Below are positions 52,062 through 60,578 of a stretch of DNA of 64,000 nt, in pieces. This DNA is from Planctomycetota bacterium (GTDB taxonomy: Bacteria > Planctomycetota > UBA1135 > GCA-002686595), in assembly GCA_012959525.1 (NCBI GenBank), contig DUDB01000042.1:1-64000 (forward strand). The letters are read 5' to 3'. Position numbers and translations under genes: made by a program. The stretch's first letter is position 1, and every line of letters starts with the position of its first letter. Under the pieces are notes generated by a model, which was not told where the DNA came from, ran no database searches, and was given only the letters and a program-made list of their open reading frames with translations.

Positions 52062-53369
52062 TCAGTTGCCGCCCTCGGCTTTGCGGCGCAGCTCTTCCAT
52101 GCGCCGCCGTTCGTTTTCGGTGCGGGGCTTGTAATTGGGGTTGTCCCAGAAGGGGTCGATCTCCTCTTCTTTCTGCGTGTCGGCCTCGCGCCAGTAGCGT
52201 TTCCACTTGCGGTCGTACCAGCCGAACCACTGCTTGATGCCAGAGTCGATGCGCTCCTGGGTTCCCCCCATGGCGACGTGCACCACAAATGTGGTTTGGT
52301 ACCCGGTGATGTCAGTGAGCAGCATGTGGACCAGGTTTAGCTGGATCGCGTTCTCGTCGGATTCGAGGGGGATACCGCCCATGCGCTTGAGCAGTCCGGG
52401 GACGGCGTGCTTGCCGATCTCTTCCAGACGGCTTCGTGCCGTGGTGATCTCTTTGGGGCGCGCCTCCGTGTTGATCAACTGATTGATCAGGCTCTCGATC
52501 TCGGTGATCTGCTCCGGCGTCGTTTCGGCGTGGTAGGCGATTTCCTCACGCACCACACCTTCGATGACCTCCGAGCCATCGGAGAGGGTCTTGCGCACAG
52601 TCTTCTTGATGCGTTTGGTCCGTTCGCGCTCCATTTCCTCGGGTGAGATCCAACGCTCCCAGCGCCAAGCTCTCCAGCGCATGTCCGTGCCGCGCGCGAC
52701 CTCCCACTCCATCCAGCGGTCTGCGAGGTCGGGATCCCCACTGCGCGGCTGCACGTGCAGTCGCACGATGGCCGAATTTTCCGTCTCTGCGATCACGTCG
52801 CCGTCGTAGGGCTTCCAGAGCGAGACGGCCATCTCGCCCTCCGTAGAGGTGAGACCGTCGACGGTAGTGTTGCGGTAGCTTGTCTGGGCGCCGGCGTCGA
52901 GGCCCGCCCAGCTCGCAAGGGCTGCGGGTTGTTCTTCGCCGGCACCGGCGCTTGCCTCGGAGGCGACCTCGTGGTCGCGGATCTTGGCGAAGTCCAGCAG
53001 GTTGTAGAGCTTGGAGGTGTTTCGCGAGAAGGCTAGATCGTGCACTTGGCGTGCGAATACAACGTGAGGAGAATCCCAACCAGTGCTGGGTGCAGCGTTC
53101 TCTTCAACCACGGGCGCGGCGGCTTCGATCACCGGCGGCGGATCGTCACCGCCGCGGGTGGCGATCATCATGACGAGTCCGAAGACGAGCGCGGCTCCGC
53201 CGCCAATGAAGTACTTGGTGGGATCCTCCTTGCGGGCCTTGGAGCCCCGGCGCGCTCCGGGGGGATGGGCCACGTAGATGTGGCTGCATTCACCACAGCG
53301 CACCTTGGCACCTTCCTTGCTGTCAGGGAGCTTGGCGCGGGCGCCGCAAGAGGTGCATTCGATGATCAT
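52062..53369 (-). CDS. MJ0042-type zinc-ribbon membrane protein
   Basis: A 435-residue protein with the zinc ribbon IIECTSCGARAKLP ... VRCGECSHIYVA (Cys5, Cys8, Cys25, Cys28), the finger seen in many planctomycete and delta-proteobacterial proteins. A basic linker leads to a transmembrane helix (about 53-70) and an extracytoplasmic domain of about 350 residues: alpha/beta with MAVSLWKPYDGDVIAETENSAIVRLHV, a long helical segment (PEQITEIESLINQLINTE, then a HEAT-like EIGKHAVPGLLKRMGGIP) and a basic C-terminal tail. A ribosome binding site (GAGGA) lies 9 nt before the ATG. It is 60 nt upstream of the zinc-ribbon/Glu-Pro gene on the same strand, so they are probably cotranscribed. Function unknown. 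Confidence 0.9.
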   Translation of the reverse strand: MIIECTSCGARAKLPDSKEGAKVRCGECSHIYVAHPPGARRGSKARKEDPTKYFIGGGAALVFGLVMMIATRGGDDPPPVIEAAAPVVEENAAPSTGWDSPHVVFARQVHDLAFSRNTSKLYNLLDFAKIRDHEVASEASAGAGEEQPAALASWAGLDAGAQTSYRNTTVDGLTSTEGEMAVSLWKPYDGDVIAETENSAIVRLHVQPRSGDPDLADRWMEWEVARGTDMRWRAWRWERWISPEEMERERTKRIKKTVRKTLSDGSEVIEGVVREEIAYHAETTPEQITEIESLINQLINTEARPKEITTARSRLEEIGKHAVPGLLKRMGGIPLESDENAIQLNLVHMLLTDITGYQTTFVVHVAMGGTQERIDSGIKQWFGWYDRKWKRYWREADTQKEEEIDPFWDNPNYKPRTENERRRMEELRRKAEGGN

Positions 53370-53543
53370 GGGGAGAGTTCCTCACGGGGGGTACCCGTTG
53401 GAGCGGCGCAGGCTACGGACATTGAGGCCGAGGCCGAACCGGTGGAACAAGGTACCGGGGGGCCGCAGGGGGCGCAAGATGAGGGCTTCGGGGGGGGGCT
53501 CGCGAACCCGGGGCAGGACGGGATGGGGTACAAGTAGAGGCCC

Positions 53544-55556
53544 ATGGACCCGCGGCCCTTCCAACTTGTTTGTCCCTATGAACCGACGGGCCATCAACCC
53601 CAGGCGATCGACAAGCTGGAGCGCGGCCTGCGGGAGGGCGCCCCGCAACAGACCCTGCTGGGCATCACGGGGTCGGGCAAGACGTTCACCGTGGCCAAGG
53701 TGATCGAGCGCCTCAACCAGCCGACCCTCGTTCTCTCGCCCAACAAGACCCTGGCGGCACAGTTATTCTCCGAGTTCAAAGATCTCTTTCCCCACAACGC
53801 GGTGGAGTACTTCGTTTCCTACTACGACTACTACCAACCCGAGGCCTACGTACCTTCGACCGATACTTTCATCGAGAAAGATGCCAATCGCAACGAGAAC
53901 ATCGAGCGCTTGCGTAACAGCGCCACGCGCTCTCTGCTCGATCGCCGGGACGTGATCATTGTCGCGTCGGTCTCCTGTATCTACGGATTGGGTTCGCCCT
54001 CCAACTACAGTGAGATGGCCGTGCAGGTCACTCGCGGCGAGGAGTTGGACCGCGACGATCTCCTGCGCAACCTGACTCAGATGCAGTATGCGCGCAACCA
54101 CCTGGAGTTCCGTCGCGGCACCTTCCGCGCGCGTGGGGACGTGGTGGAAATCTTCCCGGCTTACGAGGACGCGCGCGTGATCCGGATCGAGTTCTTTGGT
54201 GACGAGGTGGAGGTCATCACCATGGTGAACCCGCTGTTGGGGGAGGTGCTGGAGGAGCTGGAGGAGATCGTGCTCTATCCGGCCAACCACTACGTCACCC
54301 CACAGGAACGGGTGGATCGCGCCCTGCCCCTGATCGAGGAAGAGCTGGAAGAGCAGCTCAAGGTACTAAAGGGTAAGGGTAAGGTGCTGGAGTCTCAGCG
54401 ACTGGAGCAGCGCACACGGCATGACATAGAGATGTTGCAGACCACGGGCGTCTGCAATGGAATCGAGAACTACTCGCGCTATATGGACGGGCGCTCGCCC
54501 GGGCAGTCTCCCTTCACGCTGCTGCATTACTTTCCGGACGACTGGCTGCTCTTCGTGGACGAGAGCCACGTGGCCGTGCCTCAGGTCGGTGCCATGTTCA
54601 AGGGGGACCGATCGCGCAAAGAGACGCTCGTTGAGCACGGCTTCCGGCTGCCCAGCGCCCTCGATAACCGGCCCTTGCGCTTCGAGGAATTCGAGAATCT
54701 GCTGCGCCAGGTGGTCCACGTCTCCGCCACGCCGTCGCGCTACGAGCTTGAGCACTCCGGGAAGCACATCGTTGAGCAGGTCGTGAGACCCACGGGCTTG
54801 CTCGATCCTCCGATCGAGGTGCGTCCGGCGGCGACCCAGGTGGACGACCTGCTGGCCGAGCTGCGCAAGGTTATCGCTTCGGGCTGGCGCGTTTTGGTGA
54901 CGACCCTGACCAAGCGTTCGGCTGAAGAGTTGACCACCTACTACTCCGAGTTGGGTATCCGCGTGCGCTATCTGCACTCGGAGATCGATGCGCTTGAGCG
55001 CTCGGCGATCCTGCGCGACCTGCGGTCCGGGGAGTTCGACGTGCTCGTGGGCATCAACCTCCTGCGGGAGGGCCTGGATCTCCCCGAGGTCGCCCTAGTG
55101 GCTGTGCTGGATGCGGACAAGGAAGGCTTCCTACGTGCCAGCACGAGCCTCATCCAAACCTGTGGGCGAGCCGCCCGTAACGTGGCGGGCCGTGTGCTTT
55201 TCTACGGCGACCGGGTGACGGACTCCATGCAGTCCTGCTTGGATGAGGTCGCACGGCGGCGGGTGATTCAGGAGGCCTACAACGAGGAGCACGGGATCGA
55301 ACCGGCGACGATCATCAAGCCCATCCGGGAGAGCATCGAGGCCATGTACGAGATGGACTACCCCGAGGTTCCCGCGGTTGCCGAGCCGGGGAGTGAGCCG
55401 AGCGAGGCGGAGACCTGGCCACTGGCGCGCCTGCGGGGTGAGATAGAACACCTGCGGGCGGACATGCTATTGGCTGCCCAGGAGCTCCGGTTCGAGGAGG
55501 CCGCAGGCCTGCGCGACCGCCTCACCCAGCTCGAAGACCTGGAACTCAAGCGATGA
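53544..55556 (+). CDS. uvrB: UvrB, nucleotide excision repair helicase-like subunit
   Basis: A 670-residue protein, the normal UvrB length. Walker [11 protein letters not shown] (Lys46), the beta-hairpin with [12 protein letters not shown], helicase motifs [10 protein letters not shown] and [26 protein letters not shown], and a C-terminal UVR domain ([17 protein letters not shown]) that binds UvrC. It loads at the damage site with UvrA and recruits UvrC. The ATG at 53544 has TAGAGG close upstream. uvrC follows after 10 nt, an arrangement less common than separate uvrB and uvrC loci. No uvrA is in the window and I see no LexA-type box. Confidence 0.98.
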   Translation: MDPRPFQLVCPYEPTGHQPQAIDKLERGLREGAPQQTLLGITGSGKTFTVAKVIERLNQPTLVLSPNKTLAAQLFSEFKDLFPHNAVEYFVSYYDYYQPEAYVPSTDTFIEKDANRNENIERLRNSATRSLLDRRDVIIVASVSCIYGLGSPSNYSEMAVQVTRGEELDRDDLLRNLTQMQYARNHLEFRRGTFRARGDVVEIFPAYEDARVIRIEFFGDEVEVITMVNPLLGEVLEELEEIVLYPANHYVTPQERVDRALPLIEEELEEQLKVLKGKGKVLESQRLEQRTRHDIEMLQTTGVCNGIENYSRYMDGRSPGQSPFTLLHYFPDDWLLFVDESHVAVPQVGAMFKGDRSRKETLVEHGFRLPSALDNRPLRFEEFENLLRQVVHVSATPSRYELEHSGKHIVEQVVRPTGLLDPPIEVRPAATQVDDLLAELRKVIASGWRVLVTTLTKRSAEELTTYYSELGIRVRYLHSEIDALERSAILRDLRSGEFDVLVGINLLREGLDLPEVALVAVLDADKEGFLRASTSLIQTCGRAARNVAGRVLFYGDRVTDSMQSCLDEVARRRVIQEAYNEEHGIEPATIIKPIRESIEAMYEMDYPEVPAVAEPGSEPSEAETWPLARLRGEIEHLRADMLLAAQELRFEEAAGLRDRLTQLEDLELKR

Positions 55557-55566
55557 GAGGCTCCTC

Positions 55567-57399
55567 GTGAGCGGTCCGGCATGGTCCCTGGATGAGGTGC
55601 CCAGATGCCCGGGCGTGTACCTGTTTCGCGACGCTGAGGAAAAGGTGTTGTACGTGGGCAAGGCGCGCGACCTGCGCGCGCGCCTGACCCAGTATCGAAG
55701 ACCCGGCGGGGATGGTCGCCTGAACATCCTCTTCCTCGAACAGGACGCGCAGTCGGTGGAGACCATTGTCACGCGCACCGAGCAGGAGGCCCTGCTCCTC
55801 GAGGACACGCTCATCAAGAGCCACAAGCCGCGCCACAACGTGCACCTCAAGGACGACAAGTCTTTTCTGATGGTGCGCCTCGATCATGCCGAGCGCTTCC
55901 CGCGACTCAAGCTCGTGCGCGCCCACAGCCCCAAGGAGGGCAAGGCGGGTGGGCGTAGTCGCTTCTTCGGGCCCTTCGCCTCGGCCTCGGCCGTCCGGCG
56001 CACCCTGGCCGACCTGCAGCGCGTCGTTCCCCTGCGGGACTGCCCCGACTCCGTCATGAACCACCGCTCACGCGCCTGCCTGCAGCACCAGATGGGGCTG
56101 TGCTGCGCCCCGTGCGTGGGGGAAGTGGACGAGGACCAGTACGCGGCCCTGGTGCAGCGCGCGGCCAACGTGTTGAGCGGCGACGTGCGCGAGCTGGAAG
56201 AGGATCTCGATGAGCGCATGCGGCGTGCCTCAAGCGCCAGGGAGTACGAGAAGGCGGCCCAGTGGCGGGACCGCTTGCAGGCTCTGCGCCGCACGGTTGA
56301 AGGCCAAGGGGTGCGGCCTAAGGACAAGGTGGAGCGGGACATCCTGGGCCTGGCCCGACGCGGCAGTGACGCCCTCATTCATCGCCTGGCCTTCCGTGAG
56401 GGTCGACTCACTGAGAGCCGCAGCCATCGCTTTCGTTCGGGCCTGCCCGACGATGAGTTGATGCACGTCGTCTTGACCGCCCTCTACGCGGCCGGCCGAC
56501 GCCAGCCTCCTCAGGAGATTGTCTTGCCCTGTGCGCCAGCAGAGCGCGAGCTGCTGGAGTCGGAGTTGGGCGAAGAACTGAAGATCGTGGTGCCTACTAC
56601 GGGGGATCGCCTACGGACCCTGGACATGGCCGGGGAGAATGCCCGGCGCCAGCTGGAGCGGATCAGCAATCAGGACGAGCGCGAGCAGGCGGCACTGGAT
56701 GAGTTGATTGCCCTGCTGGACCTTGACCCTGGCACCGAAGTGATTGACTGCTTCGACATCTCCAACACCCAGGGGGCGCACGTAGTGGCCAGTCGCGTCC
56801 GCAGCCGGCGCGGGCATGCGGACCGGGCCGGGTACCGGCGCTACAAGATCCGCGACGTTGAAGGTCAGGACGACTTCGGCGCCATGCGCGAGGTCGTGCT
56901 GCGGAGTCTGCGCCGCGGCGTACGCGAGGGGGATCTTCCCGACCTGATCGTCGTCGATGGTGGGCAGGCTCAGCTGTCCAAGGCCTTGGAGGCCCGCGAG
57001 GAGGCGGGCGCTTGGGGAGTGGCCATGGTGGGGCTGGCCAAGGCTCGTCGCGCGCGCACGGTCAAAGGGGTCAAGCACCCGGCCACCGAGGAACGGGTTT
57101 GGATTCCCGGGGCCGAGGGACCTCTGGAATTGGCCCGGCATTCGGCCTCCCGCCTCTTGCTCGAGCGCATTCGTGACGAGGCGCACCGCTTCGCCATCAC
57201 CTACCACCGCAAGGAGCGCGGACGGGTGACGAGCCGCCTCGATGGCATCCGAGGCGTGGGGCCTGCCCGCCGCAAGACCCTCCTCCGTCGGTTTGGAAGC
57301 GTGGCCGGCGTCAGCCGGGCCAGTGTGGAAGAACTCGCGGGGGTGGAGGGCATCGACCGTGCCTTGGCGCGCCGCATTTGCCAAGATCTGTCCGGCTGA
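55567..57399 (+). CDS. uvrC: UvrC, excinuclease nuclease subunit
   Basis: A 610-residue protein with a GTG start; AGAGG lies 6 nt before it and overlaps the uvrB stop region. Domain order is standard: GIY-YIG nuclease (CPGVYLFRDAEEKVLYVGKA, about 14-33) for the 3' incision, a Cys-rich segment (CLQHQMGLCCAPCVG), a UVR domain (YEKAAQWRDRLQ, about 224-240), the RNase-H-like nuclease for the 5' incision with ECDIS-type DCFDISNTQG and VVDGGQAQL, and C-terminal helix-hairpin-helix motifs (RGVGPARRKTLLRRFG, VEGIDRALARRI). Cotranscribed with uvrB. Confidence 0.98.
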   Translation: MSGPAWSLDEVPRCPGVYLFRDAEEKVLYVGKARDLRARLTQYRRPGGDGRLNILFLEQDAQSVETIVTRTEQEALLLEDTLIKSHKPRHNVHLKDDKSFLMVRLDHAERFPRLKLVRAHSPKEGKAGGRSRFFGPFASASAVRRTLADLQRVVPLRDCPDSVMNHRSRACLQHQMGLCCAPCVGEVDEDQYAALVQRAANVLSGDVRELEEDLDERMRRASSAREYEKAAQWRDRLQALRRTVEGQGVRPKDKVERDILGLARRGSDALIHRLAFREGRLTESRSHRFRSGLPDDELMHVVLTALYAAGRRQPPQEIVLPCAPAERELLESELGEELKIVVPTTGDRLRTLDMAGENARRQLERISNQDEREQAALDELIALLDLDPGTEVIDCFDISNTQGAHVVASRVRSRRGHADRAGYRRYKIRDVEGQDDFGAMREVVLRSLRRGVREGDLPDLIVVDGGQAQLSKALEAREEAGAWGVAMVGLAKARRARTVKGVKHPATEERVWIPGAEGPLELARHSASRLLLERIRDEAHRFAITYHRKERGRVTSRLDGIRGVGPARRKTLLRRFGSVAGVSRASVEELAGVEGIDRALARRICQDLSG

Positions 57400-57472
57400 G
57401 AGACCCGAGTACCGAATAAAGGGGTCTGGGTTTCGACTCTCGCCGCGTGCCCCGTAGGCTTCCCCCGGTCCC

Positions 57473-58867
57473 ATGCTGCAATTGCTCAAACCCCTCCTGC
57501 CGGTTGCTCTGGCCCTCATGCCTCTTGCAGAGGCTCAGGACCAGCCGGAATTCATGATTGCCGAGGGCGAGCATCTGCACGTGCTCTGCTGGTTCTATTC
57601 GGAGCGCACCGGTCAGGCCCTACCCGATGCTTTGCTCCTCTCGGGTCAGGAGGTGATGGCCCAAGGGCGAGCTCTGTTCGGCGGTTCAGCGGATGCGGGC
57701 GCGGCTCCCTTCCAGCTCTTCATCTACACCACTCGTAAGGGAGCCAGTGGCTACATCGCCGGGGCCGAGAGCGTGTCTCCAGGCTCCTCGCCGGGAACCG
57801 TGGATCTGGCCCATTGGGCCTCACGCACCGTCCACGTACGCATGCGGCCCTACCCCGGAGACCGACCCCTGGTCGAGCTGAGCGTGCCTGTCGATTGCCT
57901 GCGCCGGGCCAGCGCAGGAATTGCGCACCTCGTCCGTCAGGACCTGGCCGGCGGCGAGGACAATGCCCCCCGTTGGTTTGCGGCAGGTGCAGCCCAGTAC
58001 CTGGCCACTCGCGCTCTGGCTGGGCGAGGCCTTGATGGCCTTGGAGACGAGAGCATCTGGTTGGGGACGCGGGTGTTCGCCGTGCGACGCATGATCGCGG
58101 GCGGGAGCCTGCCCGTACTGGAGGACGTGTTGGCGGACAGTGTGGATGAGCTTGAGGAGTCCGCAGTCGAGAGCCTGCACGCCGTCCTCTTCGAATTTCT
58201 GATGGAGCAGCTCGCAGACCGCGGGGAAGCCTGGGGTCAACTTCGCACCCGCCTGGCCCGCGGCTTACGTGGCCCCGCACTTCTGCCCGTGCTGGAAGAG
58301 TGGCTGGGGGAGGGGGGTATTGGCGGGCTCGAGGCACACTTTCACCGTTGGCTGCAACAACGACGCCCCGCCTGGGACGACGTTCAACCGGCCTTGCAAC
58401 GACATCCTGAGGGATGGGCCCAGGCTCCCCTTCAGGGCAACGCCATCGCCTGGCGCAGCGGGACTGTTCCAGAGCCGCCCTACAGAATTCGTGGCGAGTT
58501 CCGGACGTTCCTGGATGTGCGCACGGGCACGGCACAGGCGAACGTCCTCTTCGGGCGGTTGGGCGCGGACTTCTTGCAGGTCTCCATCCACTCAGATACG
58601 GGCGTCTCCGTCTGGGATCGCTCCCACGAGAAGGACAACTTCGAGATGTTGCAATCCAAGGGCTGGAGCACGCCCTTCCAGCTGCGCGATTGGCAGCACT
58701 TCGAGATCCGGGTGCTGGGCGAGGACGCCTACGTGAGCGTCGCCAATGAGCGACTTTCCCCCTTCAGTATTCTCGGGCGAGACATGGGTGGGGCTTGGGC
58801 GGTGGGCTCCTTCAAGGGCTCCGTCACACTTTGGCGCAGCCTGAGCATCGAGCCCATTCGCGACTGA
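57473..58867 (+). CDS. Exported protein with degenerate peptidase-like core and lectin-like C-terminus
   Basis: A 464-residue protein with signal peptide (ending PLAEAQ, about residue 21). The middle third aligns in layout with gluzincin peptidases of the DUF1570 kind: a helix ending IAHLVRQDLAGG where HExxH would stand, then PRWFAAGAAQYLA where the usual W-x-x-E-G-x-A-E-Y motif would stand. The catalytic Glu and His ligands are missing, so it is probably not an active protease. The C-terminal 150 residues form a beta-sandwich (YRIRGEFRTFLDVRTG, FGRLGADFLQVSIHS, WQHFEIRVLGEDAYVSVANERL) like DUF1080/LamG sugar-binding domains. The family is not firmly recognised. Confidence 0.75.
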   Translation: MLQLLKPLLPVALALMPLAEAQDQPEFMIAEGEHLHVLCWFYSERTGQALPDALLLSGQEVMAQGRALFGGSADAGAAPFQLFIYTTRKGASGYIAGAESVSPGSSPGTVDLAHWASRTVHVRMRPYPGDRPLVELSVPVDCLRRASAGIAHLVRQDLAGGEDNAPRWFAAGAAQYLATRALAGRGLDGLGDESIWLGTRVFAVRRMIAGGSLPVLEDVLADSVDELEESAVESLHAVLFEFLMEQLADRGEAWGQLRTRLARGLRGPALLPVLEEWLGEGGIGGLEAHFHRWLQQRRPAWDDVQPALQRHPEGWAQAPLQGNAIAWRSGTVPEPPYRIRGEFRTFLDVRTGTAQANVLFGRLGADFLQVSIHSDTGVSVWDRSHEKDNFEMLQSKGWSTPFQLRDWQHFEIRVLGEDAYVSVANERLSPFSILGRDMGGAWAVGSFKGSVTLWRSLSIEPIRD

Positions 58868-58874
58868 GGCCCTC

Positions 58875-59762
58875 CTAGCCGCGGGGGTGGTGGAGGCGAT
58901 GGATGGCGCGCACGTGGCCCTCGTCCAACTGCGTGTACACCTCCGTTGTGCGGATGGACGCATGTCCTAGCATTTCCTGTACAGAGCGCAGGTCGGCGCC
59001 TCCCTGGATCAGGTGACTGGCGAAGGAGTGTCGCAGGCTATGGGGGGTGATGGCCCGGGGCAGGTTGGCGGCGGCAGCCGCGGCTTTTACCCGGCGCCAG
59101 GCGTTGGTGCGGTCCAGGGGCAGGCCATTGCGTGTGAGCAGCAGCTCCGCCTGGCGGTCGTGGCGGGCCACCTGCGGGCGTCCCGACTGGAGCCACTCCT
59201 CAACGGCGACGCGCGCCTGGGTTCCAACGGGTACTACGCGCATCTTGTCACCTTTGCCGTGCAGGCGCAGGACGCGCAGCTTGGGCTCCAGGTCATCCGT
59301 GCGTAGGCGCACGACCTCCCCGATGCGCGCGCCGCAGGCGTACAGCAGTTCGAGGAGGGCGCGATCGCGCTGGGCCATCCAGCCATTCCCGCGTGGGGCA
59401 CTCAACAGCGCTTCGACCTCTTCGGGCGAGAGGGTGTGGGGCAGGAGCTCGCGCAGCACCGGTGCGGGAACGCGGCTGGTGGGATCGCCCTGCAGCGCCC
59501 CCTCCATCACCAGGAATCGCAGCAGCATACGCAGGGACACCAGGCCGCGGGCTACGGAGGCCTCTGCGGCCCCTTCCGCCCGACGGCTCGCCAGGTAGTC
59601 GATGACTCCGGCCGTGTCGAGGTCGGCCCAGACCAGCATGCCCCGACGCCCGGCCCAGCGGGCGAATCGCTCTAGGTCGGCGCGGTAGCTCCGCAGGGAG
59701 GTGCGGGCGAGTCCGGCCTCGGCTCGAGCAGCGTCCAGATAGTCGGCGATGTCCGCGCCCAT
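58875..59762 (-). CDS. xerD: Tyrosine recombinase, XerD/XerC type
   Basis: From the ATG at 59762 the protein has 295 residues, close to XerC/XerD. The core-binding SAM-like domain (IADYLDAARAEAGLARTSLRSYRADL) is followed by the catalytic domain with the full set: Arg146 (ACGARIGEVV), Lys170 (LHGKGDK), His241 and Arg244 (HSLRHSFASHL), His267 (LGHASIRTTEVYT) and Tyr276. The spacing matches XerD nearly residue for residue. Longer frames upstream are Arg/Pro-rich and not part of the family. It resolves chromosome dimers at dif during cell division. Whether it is the XerC or XerD partner needs comparison. Convergent with the pseudo-peptidase-like gene, 7 nt apart. Its location with housekeeping genes argues against an integrase of a mobile element. 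Confidence 0.93.
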   Translation of the reverse strand: MGADIADYLDAARAEAGLARTSLRSYRADLERFARWAGRRGMLVWADLDTAGVIDYLASRRAEGAAEASVARGLVSLRMLLRFLVMEGALQGDPTSRVPAPVLRELLPHTLSPEEVEALLSAPRGNGWMAQRDRALLELLYACGARIGEVVRLRTDDLEPKLRVLRLHGKGDKMRVVPVGTQARVAVEEWLQSGRPQVARHDRQAELLLTRNGLPLDRTNAWRRVKAAAAAANLPRAITPHSLRHSFASHLIQGGADLRSVQEMLGHASIRTTEVYTQLDEGHVRAIHRLHHPRG

Positions 59763-59841
59763 TGCCGCCGGGATGGGGTGTTCCTGGGCCGTGGTCACGC
59801 TTGCAGGGTGCGGCTCATTCGGGGTCGATGCAAGCGCTGAC

Positions 59842-59870
59842 TCGACCGCTCCCCGGTGCCTGCCTATACT
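59842..59870 (+). promoter_or_regulatory. Sigma-70-like promoter of lspA
   Basis: TCGACC (59842-59847) and TATACT (59865-59870) are 17 bp apart, and the ATG lies 21 nt after the -10. The -10 matches 5 of 6 consensus bases, the -35 4 of 6. Confidence 0.6.
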
Positions 59871-59891
59871 TCGTCGCCCGGCGGTTGCCCC

Positions 59892-60530
59892 ATGTCCTCT
59901 CCCACCCCAGAGCCTCTCGGTCCCCTTGGCCCTCCTTCCTGGAGTCGGCAAGGGCTGTGCCTGCTGGCGGTGGTGGGTCTGGTGGTCCTGGATCTGTGGA
60001 GCAAGAGCGCGGCGTTTGAGTTCCTGGCCGAGGCCAGCCTGATGCGGGACGACACAGGGCACGACCGCTACCCCCTCGTGGGGAACTGGTTGGGCATGAT
60101 GCGCAACCTGAACTACGGGGCGGCCTTTGGGCAGCTAAAGGGAATTCCCACGGCGCTTGTCGCCTTGCGGTCGGTCGCGATCGTGGTGCTCGGCGTGCTG
60201 GTGTTTCGCGCGCCCCGGAGGAAGGCCCTCTACCTGTCTGCCCTGGTGCTGATCCTGGCCGGGGCGATGGGCAACCTCTACGACAACCTGTTCCATCGCC
60301 CGTTCGACCACGAAGCGGGGCGCCCCTTCGGGCCTGTGCGGGACTTCATCGACGTGTATTTTTCGGGCCTGCGCTGGCACTTCCCCACGTTTAACGTGGC
60401 CGATTCGTGCATCACGGTGGGGGCGGTGCTCCTGCTCCTCTCCGGCCTGGTGGCCAGGAAAGAAGAGGAGGGCCCCGAGCCCGCACCGGAAGTGGACATG
60501 GGGACGGATACTGAGGGGGCAGAATGCTAG
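59892..60530 (+). CDS. lspA: Lipoprotein signal peptidase (SPase II)
   Basis: A 212-residue inner-membrane aspartic peptidase with four hydrophobic helices. The conserved catalytic Asp segments are present: GNLYDNLFH and FPTFNVADSCI (the second Asp in NVADS). The motif MRNLNYGAAFG corresponds to the conserved N-x-G-x-x-F/W-G region. The protein is longer than E. coli LspA (164), with an N-terminal Pro-rich extension, a longer first periplasmic loop and a charged C-terminal tail (KEEEGPEPAPEV). It cleaves prolipoproteins such as the many lipoproteins encoded in this window. The ATG at 59892 fits the promoter just upstream; an in-frame ATG at 59856 lies before that promoter's start point. Confidence 0.95.
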   Translation: MSSPTPEPLGPLGPPSWSRQGLCLLAVVGLVVLDLWSKSAAFEFLAEASLMRDDTGHDRYPLVGNWLGMMRNLNYGAAFGQLKGIPTALVALRSVAIVVLGVLVFRAPRRKALYLSALVLILAGAMGNLYDNLFHRPFDHEAGRPFGPVRDFIDVYFSGLRWHFPTFNVADSCITVGAVLLLLSGLVARKEEEGPEPAPEVDMGTDTEGAEC

Positions 60531-60543
60531 TTTCAGCACTGCG

Positions 60544-60572
60544 TTGCTCCGGCCCCTCCCGAGGGCTAGATT
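60544..60572 (+). promoter_or_regulatory. Leaderless promoter of pyrD
   Basis: TTGCTC (60544-60549) and TAGATT (60567-60572) are exactly 17 bp apart, and the ATG is 6 nt after the -10, so the transcript would begin at or within a base of the start codon. No Shine-Dalgarno sequence is present. Confidence 0.6.
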
Positions 60573-60578
60573 TCAGCC

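Noticed and set aside
53400..53543. LexA/SOS box upstream of uvrB
   Set aside because: No CTGTN8ACAG or other LexA-type palindrome found in this region by eye.
58875..59762. Tyrosine recombinase as a phage or island integrase
   Set aside because: Size and motif spacing equal XerD, neighbours are housekeeping genes, and I see no att repeats or tRNA.
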